From Staphylococcus sp. (GTDB taxonomy: Bacteria > Bacteroidota > Bacteroidia > Bacteroidales > Muribaculaceae): a stretch of 64,000 bases of DNA. A model generated the notes under the pieces. The model made no database searches. It was not told where the DNA came from and saw only the letters and a list, made by a program, of their open reading frames with translations. The stretch spans positions 1,934,662 to 1,998,661 of the forward strand of contig JAMPDC010000001.1 in NCBI GenBank assembly GCA_023665865.1, in the 5' to 3' direction. Below are positions 15,833 through 26,413 of this stretch, piece after piece (positions within the stretch are counted from its first letter, which is position 1; each line of letters starts with the position of its first letter). The position numbers and the translations under genes were made by a program.

Positions 15833-18424
15833 TCATTCTGCCGAGTCCTCTGCTGGCGCTTGGGCCGGGACGATAGCGGTGGTCAGTTCCTCGCTTCCGT
15901 CTGTGTAGCTCACGCGGATCTCATCGCCGGAGTGGAGCTCGGAATCAATGATAAGCTCGGCCAGTTTGTCTTCGAGATACTTCTGGATAGCGCGTTTGAG
16001 CGGGCGGGCACCATATTGCGCGTCATAGCCCTTGTCGGCGATAAATGTACGCGCTTCGTCGGAGATATTGAGCGTATAGCCAAGTTCCTTGACACGCTTG
16101 TTGAAGCCTGCAAGCTCGATGTCGATAATCTTGAAGATGGCTTCCTTCGACAGCGGGTCAAACATGATGATGTCATCGATGCGGTTGAGAAACTCGGGTG
16201 CGAAAGCTTTGTTGAGAGCCTTGCGAAGCACTCCCTGGCTATATTCCTTGTCGTCGGCCGCACGCGAGGTGAAGCCGATGCCGCCACCGAAGTCCTTGAG
16301 CTGGCGAGAGCCGATGTTTGACGTCATGATGATGACGGTGTTCTTGAAATCGACGCGACGTCCGAGGGAATCCGTGAGGCGCCCCTCGTCCATGACTTGA
16401 AGCAGAAGGTTGAACACGTCGGGGTGGGCCTTCTCGATCTCGTCGAGAAGAACGATGGAGTAGGGGTGACGGCGCACTTTCTCCGTCAGCTGTCCTCCCT
16501 CCTCATATCCGACATATCCCGGAGGCGCTCCGACGAGGCGCGAGACAGTGAATTTCTCCATATACTCGCTCATGTCAATGCGGATCAGTGTGTCGGCCGA
16601 GTCAAACATGTATTCAGCAAGTTTTTTGGCCAGGTGAGTCTTTCCGACGCCGGTCGGGCCGAGGAAAAGGAAGGTGCCTATCGGTTTGTTGGGATCCTTG
16701 AGGCCGATGCGGTTGCGCTGGATAGCTTTGACCACTTTGTCGATGGCAGGATCCTGGCCGATGATAAGGCTCTTGAGGGCAGGAGACATTTCTTTGAGAC
16801 GCTTGCCTTCGGCCTGTGCCACGCGCTGGACAGGTACACCGGTCATCATCGCCACTACCTCGGCTACCTTTTCTGCATCGACGGTCTCGCGCATCGAGTT
16901 GAGCTTTTCCTCCCATTTTGCCTTCGCTTCTTCGAGGAGCGATTTCAGATGCTGCTCCTGATCGCGGTAGGAGGCTGCCTTCTCGAAATTCTGCGACTGG
17001 GCGGCACGGAGTTTCTGAGCCGCTACTTCCTCAATATTGTTCTCCAGGTCCTCAATCTCCTTGGGTACTGCGATGTTGGTCACATGGACGCGGCTGCCGG
17101 CCTCGTCCATTGCGTCGATAGCCTTGTCGGGGAAGTTGCGGTCGGAGATGTAGCGCTCGGTCAGCTGCACGCAGGCGTCGAGTGCGTCGGGGGTATAGTT
17201 CACATTGTGGTGCTCCTCATATTTATCCTTGATATTATCGAGGATGATGCGGGTCTCTTCAGATGTCGTCGGTTCCACCATTACCTTCTGGAAGCGGCGT
17301 TCGAGAGCACCGTCGTTTTCGATGTTCTTGCGGTATTCATCGAGCGTGGTGGCGCCGATACACTGTATCTCACCTCGGGCGAGGGCCGGTTTCAGCAGAT
17401 TGGCCGCATCCATTGAGCCGGCAGCATTTCCTGCGCCGACGATGGTGTGGAGCTCGTCGATGAAGAGGATGATGTCTTTATTTTTGGCAAGTTCGTCGAG
17501 GATAGCTTTGATGCGTTCCTCGAACTGTCCGCGATACTTGGTGCCGGCCACAATAGAGGCCATGTCGAGTGAGACAACGCGCTTCCCGAAGAGTATTCTC
17601 GACACCTTGCGTTGCACGATGCGTAGCGCGAGCCCCTCGACTATCGCCGATTTTCCTACTCCCGGCTCTCCGATGAGCACGGGATTGTTTTTCTTGCGTC
17701 GGCTGAGGATCTGGGCGAGACGCTCGATCTCAACCTCGCGTCCGACCACCGGGTCGAGTCTGTTTTCCTCAGCGGCGAGAGTCATATCGTTGCCGTATTT
17801 ATCAAGCATAGGGGTGTCGTTGCCACGTCGCTGTGCAGTTGTAGCCCCCTGACGCTTGCGGTCGCTTTGCTGCGATTGGCCGCTGTCCGACGACTGGCGG
17901 GGAGGCATCTCATCCTCTTCGTCGTCATCGGCAAACTCCGAGTTGAGGGCAGCTGGGGCATCTGTATTGGCTGCTATGAGGCGGTAGAGGGCCTCATAGG
18001 TGATACCTGCACGCTGAAACGGCGCCATGAATTCTGAGTTCTGGGCATCAGTGTTGTGAAATATGGCTAAAAGCAGATGGGTTGCATCGACTTCATTGTT
18101 CTTGAGCATCCTGGCTTCCAAGACGCTGAGCTTGATGATGCGGCTTGACAAGTCGCTGAGAGTGACATCGCTGATACCCACGGTGCCATGATAGGCCGAG
18201 TCGGTCGAGGCATTGAAGAGCGCTTTGTCAAGATTCTCGCGCAATTCATAGGCCGAAGCTCCTTTGGCCGCCCTGTCGATGAGGCGGGCCGGTTCGCCCT
18301 CCATGTCTGTCAGGAGTGACAGCAGCATGTGTTCAGGCATGACATATTGATTGTTGTGTCGTGCCGCCTGCTTGGGTGAATCGGTGATTATTTCTTTGAA
18401 TTTTCGTGAATAGACAGTGTCCAT
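15833..18424 (-). CDS. clpC: ClpC-type AAA+ unfoldase, ClpP partner
   Basis: An 863-residue Hsp100 protein that unfolds substrates and feeds them to ClpP. The ATG at 18424 ([20 protein letters not shown]) gives the normal start; the longer frame adds 40 residues of unrelated basic sequence. In order: Clp N-domain repeats, an acidic/Gln-rich linker (about 185-225), first AAA+ module (Walker A GEPGVGKS, about 253), a UVR-like motif ([20 protein letters not shown], about 475), second AAA+ module (GPTGVGKT, about 588) and the ClpP-docking IGF loop (about 714). The UVR motif separates ClpC from ClpA. It is divergent from gyrA and has a 5' leader of about 230 bases. Confidence 0.95.
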   Translation of the reverse strand: MDTVYSRKFKEIITDSPKQAARHNNQYVMPEHMLLSLLTDMEGEPARLIDRAAKGASAYELRENLDKALFNASTDSAYHGTVGISDVTLSDLSSRIIKLSVLEARMLKNNEVDATHLLLAIFHNTDAQNSEFMAPFQRAGITYEALYRLIAANTDAPAALNSEFADDDEEDEMPPRQSSDSGQSQQSDRKRQGATTAQRRGNDTPMLDKYGNDMTLAAEENRLDPVVGREVEIERLAQILSRRKKNNPVLIGEPGVGKSAIVEGLALRIVQRKVSRILFGKRVVSLDMASIVAGTKYRGQFEERIKAILDELAKNKDIILFIDELHTIVGAGNAAGSMDAANLLKPALARGEIQCIGATTLDEYRKNIENDGALERRFQKVMVEPTTSEETRIILDNIKDKYEEHHNVNYTPDALDACVQLTERYISDRNFPDKAIDAMDEAGSRVHVTNIAVPKEIEDLENNIEEVAAQKLRAAQSQNFEKAASYRDQEQHLKSLLEEAKAKWEEKLNSMRETVDAEKVAEVVAMMTGVPVQRVAQAEGKRLKEMSPALKSLIIGQDPAIDKVVKAIQRNRIGLKDPNKPIGTFLFLGPTGVGKTHLAKKLAEYMFDSADTLIRIDMSEYMEKFTVSRLVGAPPGYVGYEEGGQLTEKVRRHPYSIVLLDEIEKAHPDVFNLLLQVMDEGRLTDSLGRRVDFKNTVIIMTSNIGSRQLKDFGGGIGFTSRAADDKEYSQGVLRKALNKAFAPEFLNRIDDIIMFDPLSKEAIFKIIDIELAGFNKRVKELGYTLNISDEARTFIADKGYDAQYGARPLKRAIQKYLEDKLAELIIDSELHSGDEIRVSYTDGSEELTTAIVPAQAPAEDSAE

Positions 18425-18660
18425 CTTGATTGTACCTTTCTTGTCTTGGTGTGTTAAAGTGGTGAATTTTACGGGATTGGTGCGGCGAGGACATCGCGCC
18501 GGCTTCCCGTGAGGAGAATTGTGGAAGTCAGTGGCCCTTTTCATCCCCTGGCGGCTTAGAGGCCGGAAGGGATAGCTCTGACATGAGCTTATGCAACAAA
18601 AATTGTGCCAAACTCTGTGAATCGTATTCTAATAACAATTAAAAAACATTTCTTGCTCTG

Positions 18661-18668
18661 CAAAGGTA
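18661..18668 (-). promoter_or_regulatory. -7 element TACCTTTG, probable clpC promoter
   Basis: A consensus TAnnTTTG on the reverse strand that would give clpC a leader of about 230 bases. No -33 match at standard spacing. Confidence 0.45.
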
Positions 18669-18689
18669 CAATTTTTGCAAAATATTTCT

Positions 18690-18697
18690 TACCTTTG
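18690..18697 (+). promoter_or_regulatory. -7 element TACCTTTG, probable gyrA promoter
   Basis: A consensus TAnnTTTG on the plus strand, 130 bases before gyrA and 21 bases from the divergent clpC element, so the two promoters probably overlap. Confidence 0.5.
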
Positions 18698-18827
18698 TCG
18701 GGAAAAATCCATTTTGGATTTGAACTTACCACATTAATATATATACATAAAAGAAAGTTTTTAAAGAGGGCCGTTCCATCCCGTGAATCCGGGAGGATAA
18801 TGTGGCGGCCTCCGCATTGTAAAAGCT

Positions 18828-21458
18828 ATGATTGAAGAAGATCGTATCATTAAGATCAATATTGAAAGCGAGATGAAGAGCGCCTACATCGACTATTCGA
18901 TGTCGGTGATTGTCTCGCGTGCGCTCCCAGACGTCCGTGACGGCTTGAAACCAGTCCACAGACGTGTCCTTTTCGGTATGAATGAGATGGGTAACACGTC
19001 CGACCGCCCGCATAAGAAATCTGCCAACTGCGTAGGTGAAGTCATGGGTAAATATCACCCGCATGGCGACTCCTCGATTTACGGCACTGTAGTCCGCCTC
19101 GCTCAGCCTTGGGCTATGCGCTACACACTTGTCGACGGTCATGGTAACTTTGGTTCGGTCGATGGCGATGGCGCAGCTGCCATGCGTTACACCGAGGTGC
19201 GTCTTGACAAACTCGGTGAGGAGATGCTTGCTGATATTGACAGTGATACTGTCGACTTCCAACCAAACTACGACAACTCGCGCAAGGAACCCGTAGTCCT
19301 TCCGACCCGTTTCCCCAACCTTCTCGTCAACGGCGCTTCAGGTATCGCTGTCGGTATGGCAACCAATATGCCGACCCACAACCTCACTGAATCAATTAAT
19401 GCCTGCGTCGCCTACATTGACAACCCCGACATCGACATCGAGGGTCTCATGAAATATATCCCTGCGCCCGATTTCCCCACAGGTGGTACAATCTATGGCT
19501 ACAGCGGAGTCAAGGAGGCTTATGAGACAGGCCGTGGCCGCGTGGTCATCCGCTCAAAGGCCGAGATTGAGGTTGAGGACAACCACGAGAATATCATCGT
19601 CAGCGAGATCCCCTATGGTGTCAACAAAGCCGAACTTATCTCATATATAGCGCAGCTTGTCAACGATAAGAAGCTCGACGGAATCGCCGACATTAACGAC
19701 GAGAGTAACTACAAAGGCATGCGTATCGTCATCAAGCTCAAGAGCGATGCAAACGCAAGTGTAGTGCTCAACAAGCTCTATAAGATGACTCAGATGCAGG
19801 CTTCGTTCAGCGTCAACAACGTCGCGCTCGTCAACGGTCGTCCCAAGACCCTCAATCTCCGCGATCTCATCAGTGAGTTTGTGGGCCACCGTCACGAAGT
19901 GGTCATCCGCCGCACAAAATTTGAGCTCAACAAAGCCCAGGAGCGTGCCCACATCCTCGAAGGTCTCATTATCGCGTCGCAAAACATCGACGAGGTCATC
20001 AAGATCATCCGTGCCGCTTCCGACACCCAGAGTGCCCGCGAATCTCTCAAGGCTCGCTTCGGCCTTACAGATCCTCAGACCGCTGCCATCGTCGAGATGC
20101 GTCTCCGTCAGCTCACCGGTCTGGAGCAGGACAAGCTCCGCAACGAATACGAAGCTCTCGAAGCAGAAATCGCCCGCCTGGAGCTCATCCTCTCCGACGA
20201 TCATACCTGCCGTGAGCTCATCAAGAAGGAACTCATCGAAGTCCGTGACAAGTATGGCGACGCACGCCGCACGGACATCGACTATACCGCCGGCGACTTC
20301 AACGCCGAAGATTTCTATGCCGACGACGACATGATCATCACTGTGTCTCACCTCGGCTACATCAAGCGTACCCAGCTCAGCGAATTCCGCGCGCAGAACC
20401 GCGGTGGAGTTGGTGCGAAAGGCTCCGATACCCGCAACGAGGACTTTATTGAGCACATCTATCCCGCCTCGATGCACAACTACATGCTCTTCTTCACACA
20501 GAAGGGACGTTGCTACTGGCTCAAGGTCTATGAAATTCCCGAAGGAGCCAAGAACTCCAAGGGACGTGCCATCCAGAATATGCTCAACATCGAGCCCGAC
20601 GATTCTGTCAAGGCATTCATCTGCACCAAGTCGCTCGGTGATCCTGACTTTGTCAAGAGCCACAACCTCGTGTTTGCTACCAAGAAGGGTGTCATCAAGA
20701 AGACACGCCTTGATGCCTACTCACGTCCCCGCGCCAAGGGTGTCAATGCCATCATCATCCGCGAGGATGACGAGCTGCTCACCGTTGAGATGACCGACGG
20801 CAACAGCGAGATCCTTCTCGCCAACCGCAACGGCCGTGCAATCCGCTTCCCCGAGAATAAGGTGCGTGAGATGGGTCGAATGTCGACCGGTGTCCGCGGC
20901 ATGACTCTCGACGGCGATGACGATGAGGTTGTCGGCATGATCTGCATGCCTGAAGGCACACTCAACGATGTCATGGTGCTCAGCGAGCGTGGCTATGGCA
21001 AGCGCACCCCTCTTGACACTACTGTGACCAATGAAGAAGGTGTCACTGAAAAGGTTCCCGTCTACCGTGTTACCAACCGTGGCGGCAAGGGTGTCCGCAC
21101 GATGAATGTGACCGAAAAGACAGGCCGCCTTGTCGCCATCGAGAGCGTCAACGACGATAACGACCTTGTGATCATCAACAAGAGCGGCATCACACTCCGC
21201 ATCCATGTAGCAGATATCCGCGTCCAGGGCCGTGCGACCCAGGGTGTCAGAATCATCAACCTTGAGAAGCGCAATGATACCATCGCGTCTGTCTGCTGTG
21301 TCGACTCGGATCCCGAAGAGGAAGTGGAGACTGTCGAGGCCCAGGAGCTCGCTCCCGAGATGCCCGATGAAATCATCGAAGAGGTCGACGAGGTTATCGA
21401 GGACGATGACGAGATTGCCGATGATGCTGCCTCTGTTGTCGAAGACGATGAAGAATAA
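18828..21458 (+). CDS. gyrA: DNA gyrase subunit A
   Basis: An 876-residue type IIA topoisomerase subunit that breaks and rejoins DNA. The active-site Tyr is 121 ([11 protein letters not shown]). The quinolone-determining region reads [19 protein letters not shown]: Ser82 corresponds to E. coli Ser83 and Gly86 to E. coli Asp87. The C-terminal DNA-wrapping domain carries a GyrA-box-like [10 protein letters not shown] (about 524). The protein ends in a strongly acidic tail of about 45 residues rich in Asp and Glu. It is transcribed with the TPR gene 32 bases downstream. Confidence 0.98.
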   Translation: MIEEDRIIKINIESEMKSAYIDYSMSVIVSRALPDVRDGLKPVHRRVLFGMNEMGNTSDRPHKKSANCVGEVMGKYHPHGDSSIYGTVVRLAQPWAMRYTLVDGHGNFGSVDGDGAAAMRYTEVRLDKLGEEMLADIDSDTVDFQPNYDNSRKEPVVLPTRFPNLLVNGASGIAVGMATNMPTHNLTESINACVAYIDNPDIDIEGLMKYIPAPDFPTGGTIYGYSGVKEAYETGRGRVVIRSKAEIEVEDNHENIIVSEIPYGVNKAELISYIAQLVNDKKLDGIADINDESNYKGMRIVIKLKSDANASVVLNKLYKMTQMQASFSVNNVALVNGRPKTLNLRDLISEFVGHRHEVVIRRTKFELNKAQERAHILEGLIIASQNIDEVIKIIRAASDTQSARESLKARFGLTDPQTAAIVEMRLRQLTGLEQDKLRNEYEALEAEIARLELILSDDHTCRELIKKELIEVRDKYGDARRTDIDYTAGDFNAEDFYADDDMIITVSHLGYIKRTQLSEFRAQNRGGVGAKGSDTRNEDFIEHIYPASMHNYMLFFTQKGRCYWLKVYEIPEGAKNSKGRAIQNMLNIEPDDSVKAFICTKSLGDPDFVKSHNLVFATKKGVIKKTRLDAYSRPRAKGVNAIIIREDDELLTVEMTDGNSEILLANRNGRAIRFPENKVREMGRMSTGVRGMTLDGDDDEVVGMICMPEGTLNDVMVLSERGYGKRTPLDTTVTNEEGVTEKVPVYRVTNRGGKGVRTMNVTEKTGRLVAIESVNDDNDLVIINKSGITLRIHVADIRVQGRATQGVRIINLEKRNDTIASVCCVDSDPEEEVETVEAQELAPEMPDEIIEEVDEVIEDDDEIADDAASVVEDDEE

Positions 21459-21490
21459 TCATTAATCCCCCTAATACTAAACTGTTCATT

Positions 21491-22732
21491 ATGAAAAAAA
21501 TCTGTGTCTTGACAGTCGGACTTCTTGCTTCCGCTTCCATGACCGCTCAGGTTGCGGTTGTCAAGGAGGCTGAGAAGGCGTTCAAGAGCGCTGACAGCTA
21601 TGCTGCCTATCAGAAGGCTCTCAATGTTATCACACCTGCATTCTCAAACCCCGAAACCAGCGGTGAGGCCCAGACCTATTGGATCCCCGGTAAGGCAGGT
21701 TTCAAACTCTACGATGACCTTTTTGCCAAGAAAGCGTTTGGTCAGGATGTCAATATTATTGATATGAGCAATGCTCTTCTCGATGGCTACAACTATGGCA
21801 TGAAGGCTCTCGCCTGCGATACTGTCGTCGATGCAAAGGGCAAGCAGAAGACCAAGTTCTCAAAAGATATCGTAGGCCAGATCTCAGGCCACGTCAATGA
21901 CTTCGTCAACGCCGGTGCCGCCTATTGGGAAGCCCGTGACTTCAAGAAAGCCTACGAAGCATTCAACGATTATCTGAACATCCCCGGCAACCCCAGCTTC
22001 GGCAAGAGCGCTCCAGCTGCTCTTCCGGATTCAACCTACACACAGATCCTCTACAATGCAGCTCTCGCTGCATGGCAGGCCGGAACTGACGAGCCCGCTA
22101 TGCTCGACAATGCTATCACTTGTTTTGACCGTCTCCTCAAGATGGGCTACGATGATCCCAGTGCGTATGACTACGCATTCAGCGTCGCATATCAGAAGCA
22201 GGACGAACCTCGCAAGCTCAGCTATTCTCAGGCAGCTCTTGACAAGTTCGGCACCTCTGACCCCAAATTCCTCCAGCGCGTTGTCAACAGCTACATTGAG
22301 GCTAAGGATTTCGACAAGGCCAGAAATATGCTCAACGATGCTATCGCCATTGATCCCAAGAACTCTGCCTACTATCTCTCGCTTGGTGTTCTCCTCGAGC
22401 AGCAGAACGATCACGCCGGCGCAAGAGAAGCCTACAAGAAAGCTGTAGAGTTTGAGCCCGGAAGCGCTCTCAACAACCTCTACTACGGACGTATGCTCCT
22501 CACCCAGTACGATGATCTCGATCAGGGTGCTGCAAATATGTCTCAGCAGGAATACAACAAATACAACTTCGAGAACATGCGCCCCATCATCCTCGAAGCT
22601 GCAAAGTATCTTGAAAAAGCATACGAGCTTGACAACGAGCAGACCGACGCTCTCCGCTATCTGAAAAACATCTACTATGTGATCAACGATGGCCCCAATC
22701 TCCTTCGTATCGAAGGTCTCCTCGGCCAGTAA
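21491..22732 (+). CDS. exported tetratricopeptide-repeat protein
   Basis: A 413-residue protein with a signal peptide (MKKICVLTVGLLASASMTAQ) and helical repeats. Clear TPR units occupy about residues 250-345 (KARNMLNDAIAIDPKNSAYY, then LGVLLEQQNDHAGAREAYKK, then AVEFEPGSALNNLYYGRMLL). It is probably a periplasmic or outer-membrane-associated scaffold. It follows gyrA by 32 bases and is most likely in the same transcript, ended by the hairpin at 22757-22825. The exact role is unknown. Confidence 0.85.
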   Translation: MKKICVLTVGLLASASMTAQVAVVKEAEKAFKSADSYAAYQKALNVITPAFSNPETSGEAQTYWIPGKAGFKLYDDLFAKKAFGQDVNIIDMSNALLDGYNYGMKALACDTVVDAKGKQKTKFSKDIVGQISGHVNDFVNAGAAYWEARDFKKAYEAFNDYLNIPGNPSFGKSAPAALPDSTYTQILYNAALAAWQAGTDEPAMLDNAITCFDRLLKMGYDDPSAYDYAFSVAYQKQDEPRKLSYSQAALDKFGTSDPKFLQRVVNSYIEAKDFDKARNMLNDAIAIDPKNSAYYLSLGVLLEQQNDHAGAREAYKKAVEFEPGSALNNLYYGRMLLTQYDDLDQGAANMSQQEYNKYNFENMRPIILEAAKYLEKAYELDNEQTDALRYLKNIYYVINDGPNLLRIEGLLGQ

Positions 22733-22756
22733 GCATACATCCGCATAAACTTATCA

Positions 22757-22825
22757 GAGCTGTGGCCTGACCGCCGGTGGCATTAAATCAGATGCCTTTT
22801 ATCGGGGAGAGCCACAGCTCTTTTG
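22757..22825 (+). terminator. terminator after the gyrA-TPR unit
   Basis: GAGCTGTGGC (22757-22766) pairs perfectly with GCCACAGCTC (22811-22820), then TTTTG. The 44-base loop is long and can form an inner hairpin. Confidence 0.6.
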
Positions 22826-22829
22826 TGTA

Positions 22830-22837
22830 TAACTTTG
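22830..22837 (+). promoter_or_regulatory. -7 element TAACTTTG directly before the DUF1599 gene
   Basis: A consensus TAnnTTTG only 14 bases before the ATG at 22852. Transcription would start about 8-10 bases before the start codon, giving an almost leaderless mRNA. No good -33 element. Confidence 0.5.
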
Positions 22838-22851
22838 TTTTTGTTTGCATT

Positions 22852-23415
22852 ATGACAGCAACCAACGTCGCTCACACGCTCTCGCAGTTCAATGAAGCGA
22901 TGGAGCTCTGCCGTAAAGTGTTTGTCGACAAACTTACCGACTACGGCGCTTCCTGGCGCATCATGCGCCCACGCTCGATCACCGATCAGCTCTACATCAA
23001 GGCCAAGCGCATCCGCACTCTTGAGGAAGAGGGGATAGCGATGGTCAACGAGGGGATCCTCGGAGAGTTTATGGCGATTGTCAACTATGGCCTGATCGGT
23101 CTCATTCAGCTTCAGCTCGGTTATGCCGACAAAGCCGACATCTCTGTCGGGGAAGCTGCCGGACTCTATGACCGTTTCGCAGCCGAGTCGCGTTCGCTCA
23201 TGGAAGCCAAGACCCATGACTATGGCGATGCCTGGCGCGAGATGCGTGTTAATTCATATACCGATTTTATCCTCACAAAACTCCAGCGTGTCAAGGAAAT
23301 CGAAGGCAACGGCGGTGCGACCATCGTATCTGAAGGCATCGACTCCAACTATATGGACATCATAAACTATGCCGTCTTTGGAATCATCAAGCTCACAGAA
23401 AAAGAAGAGGATTGA
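22852..23415 (+). CDS. DUF1599 domain protein (two tandem copies)
   Basis: A 187-residue cytoplasmic protein of unknown function typical of Bacteroidetes. The ATG at 22852 (MTATNVAHTLSQFNEAMELC) is chosen because the upstream part of the frame covers the terminator and promoter. The protein is an internal duplication: DKLTDYGASWRIMRPRSITD in the first half matches AKTHDYGDAWREMRVNSYTD in the second, each followed by a KxKRIR/KLQRVKEIE segment, a (V)NEGI/SEGI motif and NYGLIGLIQL/NYAVFGIIKL. The next gene begins inside its last 47 bases. Confidence 0.85.
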   Translation: MTATNVAHTLSQFNEAMELCRKVFVDKLTDYGASWRIMRPRSITDQLYIKAKRIRTLEEEGIAMVNEGILGEFMAIVNYGLIGLIQLQLGYADKADISVGEAAGLYDRFAAESRSLMEAKTHDYGDAWREMRVNSYTDFILTKLQRVKEIEGNGGATIVSEGIDSNYMDIINYAVFGIIKLTEKEED

Positions 23416-24733
23416 CATCCTCTATCATCCGGCCATCTTGTGGTTGTTCCGGCTTCTTGTCGGGGCGACCTTTGTCATTTCCGGCTTCTCGAAGAGCATT
23501 GACCCCTGGGGGAGTTTCTATAAGATAAGTGAATATCTCGACGTCTGGGCTTGGGACATCCCTTCGTCTCTTGTCGTCCTCGGAGCCTTCCTGCTCGGAG
23601 GTGTCGAGTTTGTCTTCGGAGCCCTGCTCCTCTTCGGCTGCTACAAGCGCTTTGCCGCGTGGATCCTGCTCGCCATGATGGCGTTCATGCTCCCTCTGAC
23701 GCTCTATATCGCCATCGCAAACCCGGTGGCCGACTGCGGCTGCTTCGGCGACATGCTGATTCTCTCCAATACCGCCACCTTTGTCAAGAATATCTTCCTG
23801 ACACTGATGTTGATTTATCTCTGCTTGTTCAACAGGCGCACCGGTGGACTCTTTGTCGCGGAAATACAGTGGGTCATCGGCGGCTTGCTCTCACTCTACA
23901 TCATGCTTATAGCACTTATCGGCTACAACGTGCAACCGCTTCTTGATTTCCGTCGGTTCGCCCCGGGCACAGATCTGCTTGCCGGCGTTGCCGACGCTGA
24001 GGATGAAAATGATGTGGATGACGGAGATGTGGTCTATGAGTTCATCTATGAAAAGGATGGACATACGGAGACTTTCGGGATTGATAACCTCCCCGATTCG
24101 ACATGGGCATTTGTCGACCGCAAGGTAGTCGGTGGGTCCGAAAGCGTTGCAGATGGATTCTCAGTCATCTACGACGGCGAGGAGATTGCAGGTGACATCA
24201 TTGATCCGGAGTCAGACCAGTTTCTTGTCACTATTCCCGACATGCAGGGTGTCGACCTGTCCTATACCTATCTGCTCAATGAGCTCAACGATTATATCAC
24301 CGCCCGCGGTGGCTCGCTCGTGGCGCTCGTCAATGGTGACAGCGAGAGCATAGACTGGTGGCGTGACATATCCATGGCGTCCTATCCCATATATAGCGCC
24401 GAGCCTACGATGATCAAGGAACTCGCGCGTGGCAGAGCCGCGATTGTCTATCTCCGTCACGGAGTGGTGGTCTGGAAGCGGGCTCTCTCGTCGATCAACT
24501 ATTCATTTGTTACCGAGACCCCTGTCGGGGAGATTACAGAAGATCTGAATCCGGAGACTGCATATACGCTCAACACTCTTACGCTTGTCTTCGTCATCGT
24601 GATCTTCACCATCATGATTCTTGACAGGAGCGGGCGTCTCGTTGCGTGGCATATCCGACGCAAGCGTAAAGTCAAGCGTCCCTCCGGCGATGATGATGAT
24701 AATGACAAAAAAGCGCCCTCTGAGACGACATAG
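23369..24733 (+). CDS. DoxX/MauE-like membrane protein (BT_3928-type)
   Basis: A 454-residue inner-membrane protein. Four or five N-terminal membrane helices (from LWLFRLLVGATFVISGFSKS) hold the DoxX signature, with a conserved NPVADCGCFGD motif (about 123-133) as in MauE-type proteins tied to disulfide or quinone chemistry. A soluble C-terminal region of about 200 residues follows and then a last helix (LTLVFVIVIFTIMILD). The start at 23369 overlaps the DUF1599 gene by 47 bases and no later ATG precedes the first helix, so translation is probably coupled. It is related to Bacteroides BT_3928. The role is unknown. Confidence 0.82.
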   Translation: MPSLESSSSQKKKRIDILYHPAILWLFRLLVGATFVISGFSKSIDPWGSFYKISEYLDVWAWDIPSSLVVLGAFLLGGVEFVFGALLLFGCYKRFAAWILLAMMAFMLPLTLYIAIANPVADCGCFGDMLILSNTATFVKNIFLTLMLIYLCLFNRRTGGLFVAEIQWVIGGLLSLYIMLIALIGYNVQPLLDFRRFAPGTDLLAGVADAEDENDVDDGDVVYEFIYEKDGHTETFGIDNLPDSTWAFVDRKVVGGSESVADGFSVIYDGEEIAGDIIDPESDQFLVTIPDMQGVDLSYTYLLNELNDYITARGGSLVALVNGDSESIDWWRDISMASYPIYSAEPTMIKELARGRAAIVYLRHGVVVWKRALSSINYSFVTETPVGEITEDLNPETAYTLNTLTLVFVIVIFTIMILDRSGRLVAWHIRRKRKVKRPSGDDDDNDKKAPSETT

Positions 24734-24758
24734 ACCAACCTGCGCCGACAACTTTAAA

Positions 24759-24819
24759 TGCTGACAGATTGTTAAGAATAATAAATCCATTCTAATCAAT
24801 CTGTCAGCAATTTTTTTTA
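24759..24819 (+). terminator. intrinsic terminator after the DoxX gene
   Basis: TGCTGACAGATTG pairs perfectly with CAATCTGTCAGCA, directly followed by a T8 run (24811-24818). Confidence 0.9.
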
Positions 24820-24840
24820 TCTCATAAAGAAGAATCATCT

Positions 24841-26286
24841 ATGTCATCCCACGTTTCTTCATCAGTCAGAAAGCCGGAGCTCAATCCTCAGGATTTTGAG
24901 TCAGGCGGTTTCGCCCACCATATTTTCTATTCGGCACGTCAGGCCATCCGCCATCATGCCTCGGGCGGCAATATCCTCATCCTTGCGACAATTCTTGCCC
25001 TTATTGTGGCCAACATTCCGTGGCTCAACACTCTCTACAATGATTTCTGGAACCAGGAAATGCGTCTTCAGGTCGGGGACTTCAACGTCTTCTCCCACGC
25101 AGGTCATCCTATGACCGTCCTGCAGTTTATCAACGATGCACTGATGGCGATGTTCTTCTTCACCATCGGTCTTGAGATAAAGCGCGAGGTGCTCGTTGGC
25201 GAACTGTCGTCCTTCCGTCAGGCTCTTCTCCCCATCATGGGTGCCATTGGCGGTATGGTGTTTCCCGTCGGGCTTTTCCTCCTGCTCTCAGCCGGCAGTG
25301 ACTATGTGGATGGCGCTGCAATTCCGATGGCCACTGACATAGCCTTCTCTCTTGGAGTCCTGGCCATTCTCGGTTCACGGGTGCCATTGTCACTGAAGAT
25401 TTTCCTCACTACGCTTGCCGTCGTCGACGACATCGGCGGTATCATCGTCATAGCAGCCTTCTATTCCACTCATATCGACATAGTTTTCATTGGCTATGCG
25501 GCCATTGGCCTGGCGATTCTAATTGTCGGTGGCGGCATGCTCAAGATCCAGAGCAAGATTTTCTACTTTCTGGTCGGTGGAGTGGTCTGGTTCTTCTTCC
25601 TGAACTCAGGTATCCATCCCACGATAGCCGGAGTCCTTGTCGCATTCTGTGTGCCATCTGTCCCGGTCTATGCTCCCGGTCGCTATGTGAAAATCATCCG
25701 TCGGTCAATCCGTCATTTCGATGAAGCTGATGACGATGAGCTTGGCAACGGCAAACTCCTCAATCATGAGGAGATGGACTGGCTCAAGGAGATAGAGAGC
25801 GCCTCCGACAAGGTCATTTCCCCGCTTCAGGATCTGGAAGATTCTCTCCATCCCGTGGTCAACTTCCTGATCATCCCTCTCTTTGCTTTTGCCAATGCCG
25901 GCATATATCTGCTCGATATGAATCCCATGACACTCGTGTCCGGCATCAGTCTGGCCATCATAGTTGGTCTTGTCATCGGAAAATTTGTCGGTATCTTCCT
26001 GTTTTCATGGTTGACAGTCAAATTCAAACTTGCGCCGATGCCCGACAAGTCTGACTGGAAGATGATAGCGGCAGTGTCGATCCTCGGTGGTATCGGCTTT
26101 ACGGTCTCTCTTTTCATTGCCAATCTCTCCTTTGGCGACGGCGATGCCTCGCAACTCGCCATGCTCAATGACGCAAAACTCGGCATTGTCGCCGGATCAC
26201 TCATCGCCGGCATACTCGGCTATTTCCTTCTGTCGCGCTTCCTCCCGCAGGCCGATGACAATCCCGTGGATGGCGATGACATCTGA
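24841..26286 (+). CDS. nhaA: Na+/H+ antiporter NhaA
   Basis: A 481-residue inner-membrane antiporter that expels Na+ in exchange for protons. It has the NhaA helix set and the ion-binding Asp pair in TLAVVDDIGGIIVIA (Asp196-Asp197), preceded by AIPMATDIAFSLGVLAILGS. A hydrophilic insert of about 35 residues (about 290-330, DEADDDELGNGKLLNHEEMD) lengthens a cytoplasmic loop relative to E. coli NhaA (388 residues). The gene begins only 22 bases after a strong terminator and I see no clear promoter, so expression may rely on read-through or an atypical promoter. Confidence 0.95.
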   Translation: MSSHVSSSVRKPELNPQDFESGGFAHHIFYSARQAIRHHASGGNILILATILALIVANIPWLNTLYNDFWNQEMRLQVGDFNVFSHAGHPMTVLQFINDALMAMFFFTIGLEIKREVLVGELSSFRQALLPIMGAIGGMVFPVGLFLLLSAGSDYVDGAAIPMATDIAFSLGVLAILGSRVPLSLKIFLTTLAVVDDIGGIIVIAAFYSTHIDIVFIGYAAIGLAILIVGGGMLKIQSKIFYFLVGGVVWFFFLNSGIHPTIAGVLVAFCVPSVPVYAPGRYVKIIRRSIRHFDEADDDELGNGKLLNHEEMDWLKEIESASDKVISPLQDLEDSLHPVVNFLIIPLFAFANAGIYLLDMNPMTLVSGISLAIIVGLVIGKFVGIFLFSWLTVKFKLAPMPDKSDWKMIAAVSILGGIGFTVSLFIANLSFGDGDASQLAMLNDAKLGIVAGSLIAGILGYFLLSRFLPQADDNPVDGDDI

Positions 26287-26332
26287 TTCTTTTGTCAATC
26301 ATGACATAAAGATTGGAATAAATGTGAAATCT

Positions 26333-26364
26333 ATTGTAATTAAAGAATTATTTCATTAATTTTG
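26333..26364 (+). promoter_or_regulatory. promoter of pgk
   Basis: ATTG (26333-26336), 20 bases, then TAATTTTG (26357-26364). The -7 element is consensus and the -33 element keeps TTG. The start codon is 49 bases downstream. Confidence 0.7.
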
Positions 26365-26413
26365 CACTTCGATAAGATATAGGAAATAACTCCTTAATAA
26401 ATACACACTCGAA

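Noticed and set aside
16397-17416. 339-codon forward frame opposite clpC
   Set aside because: Antisense shadow of a strongly codon-biased gene; the reverse-strand ClpC match is complete and decisive.
18425-18544. 40-residue extension of ClpC
   Set aside because: Basic, non-conserved sequence; the Clp N-domain begins right after the ATG at 18424.
19641-20663. 340-codon reverse frame opposite gyrA
   Set aside because: Long open antisense frame caused by GAC/GTC/ATC-rich codon use; the product has no family features.
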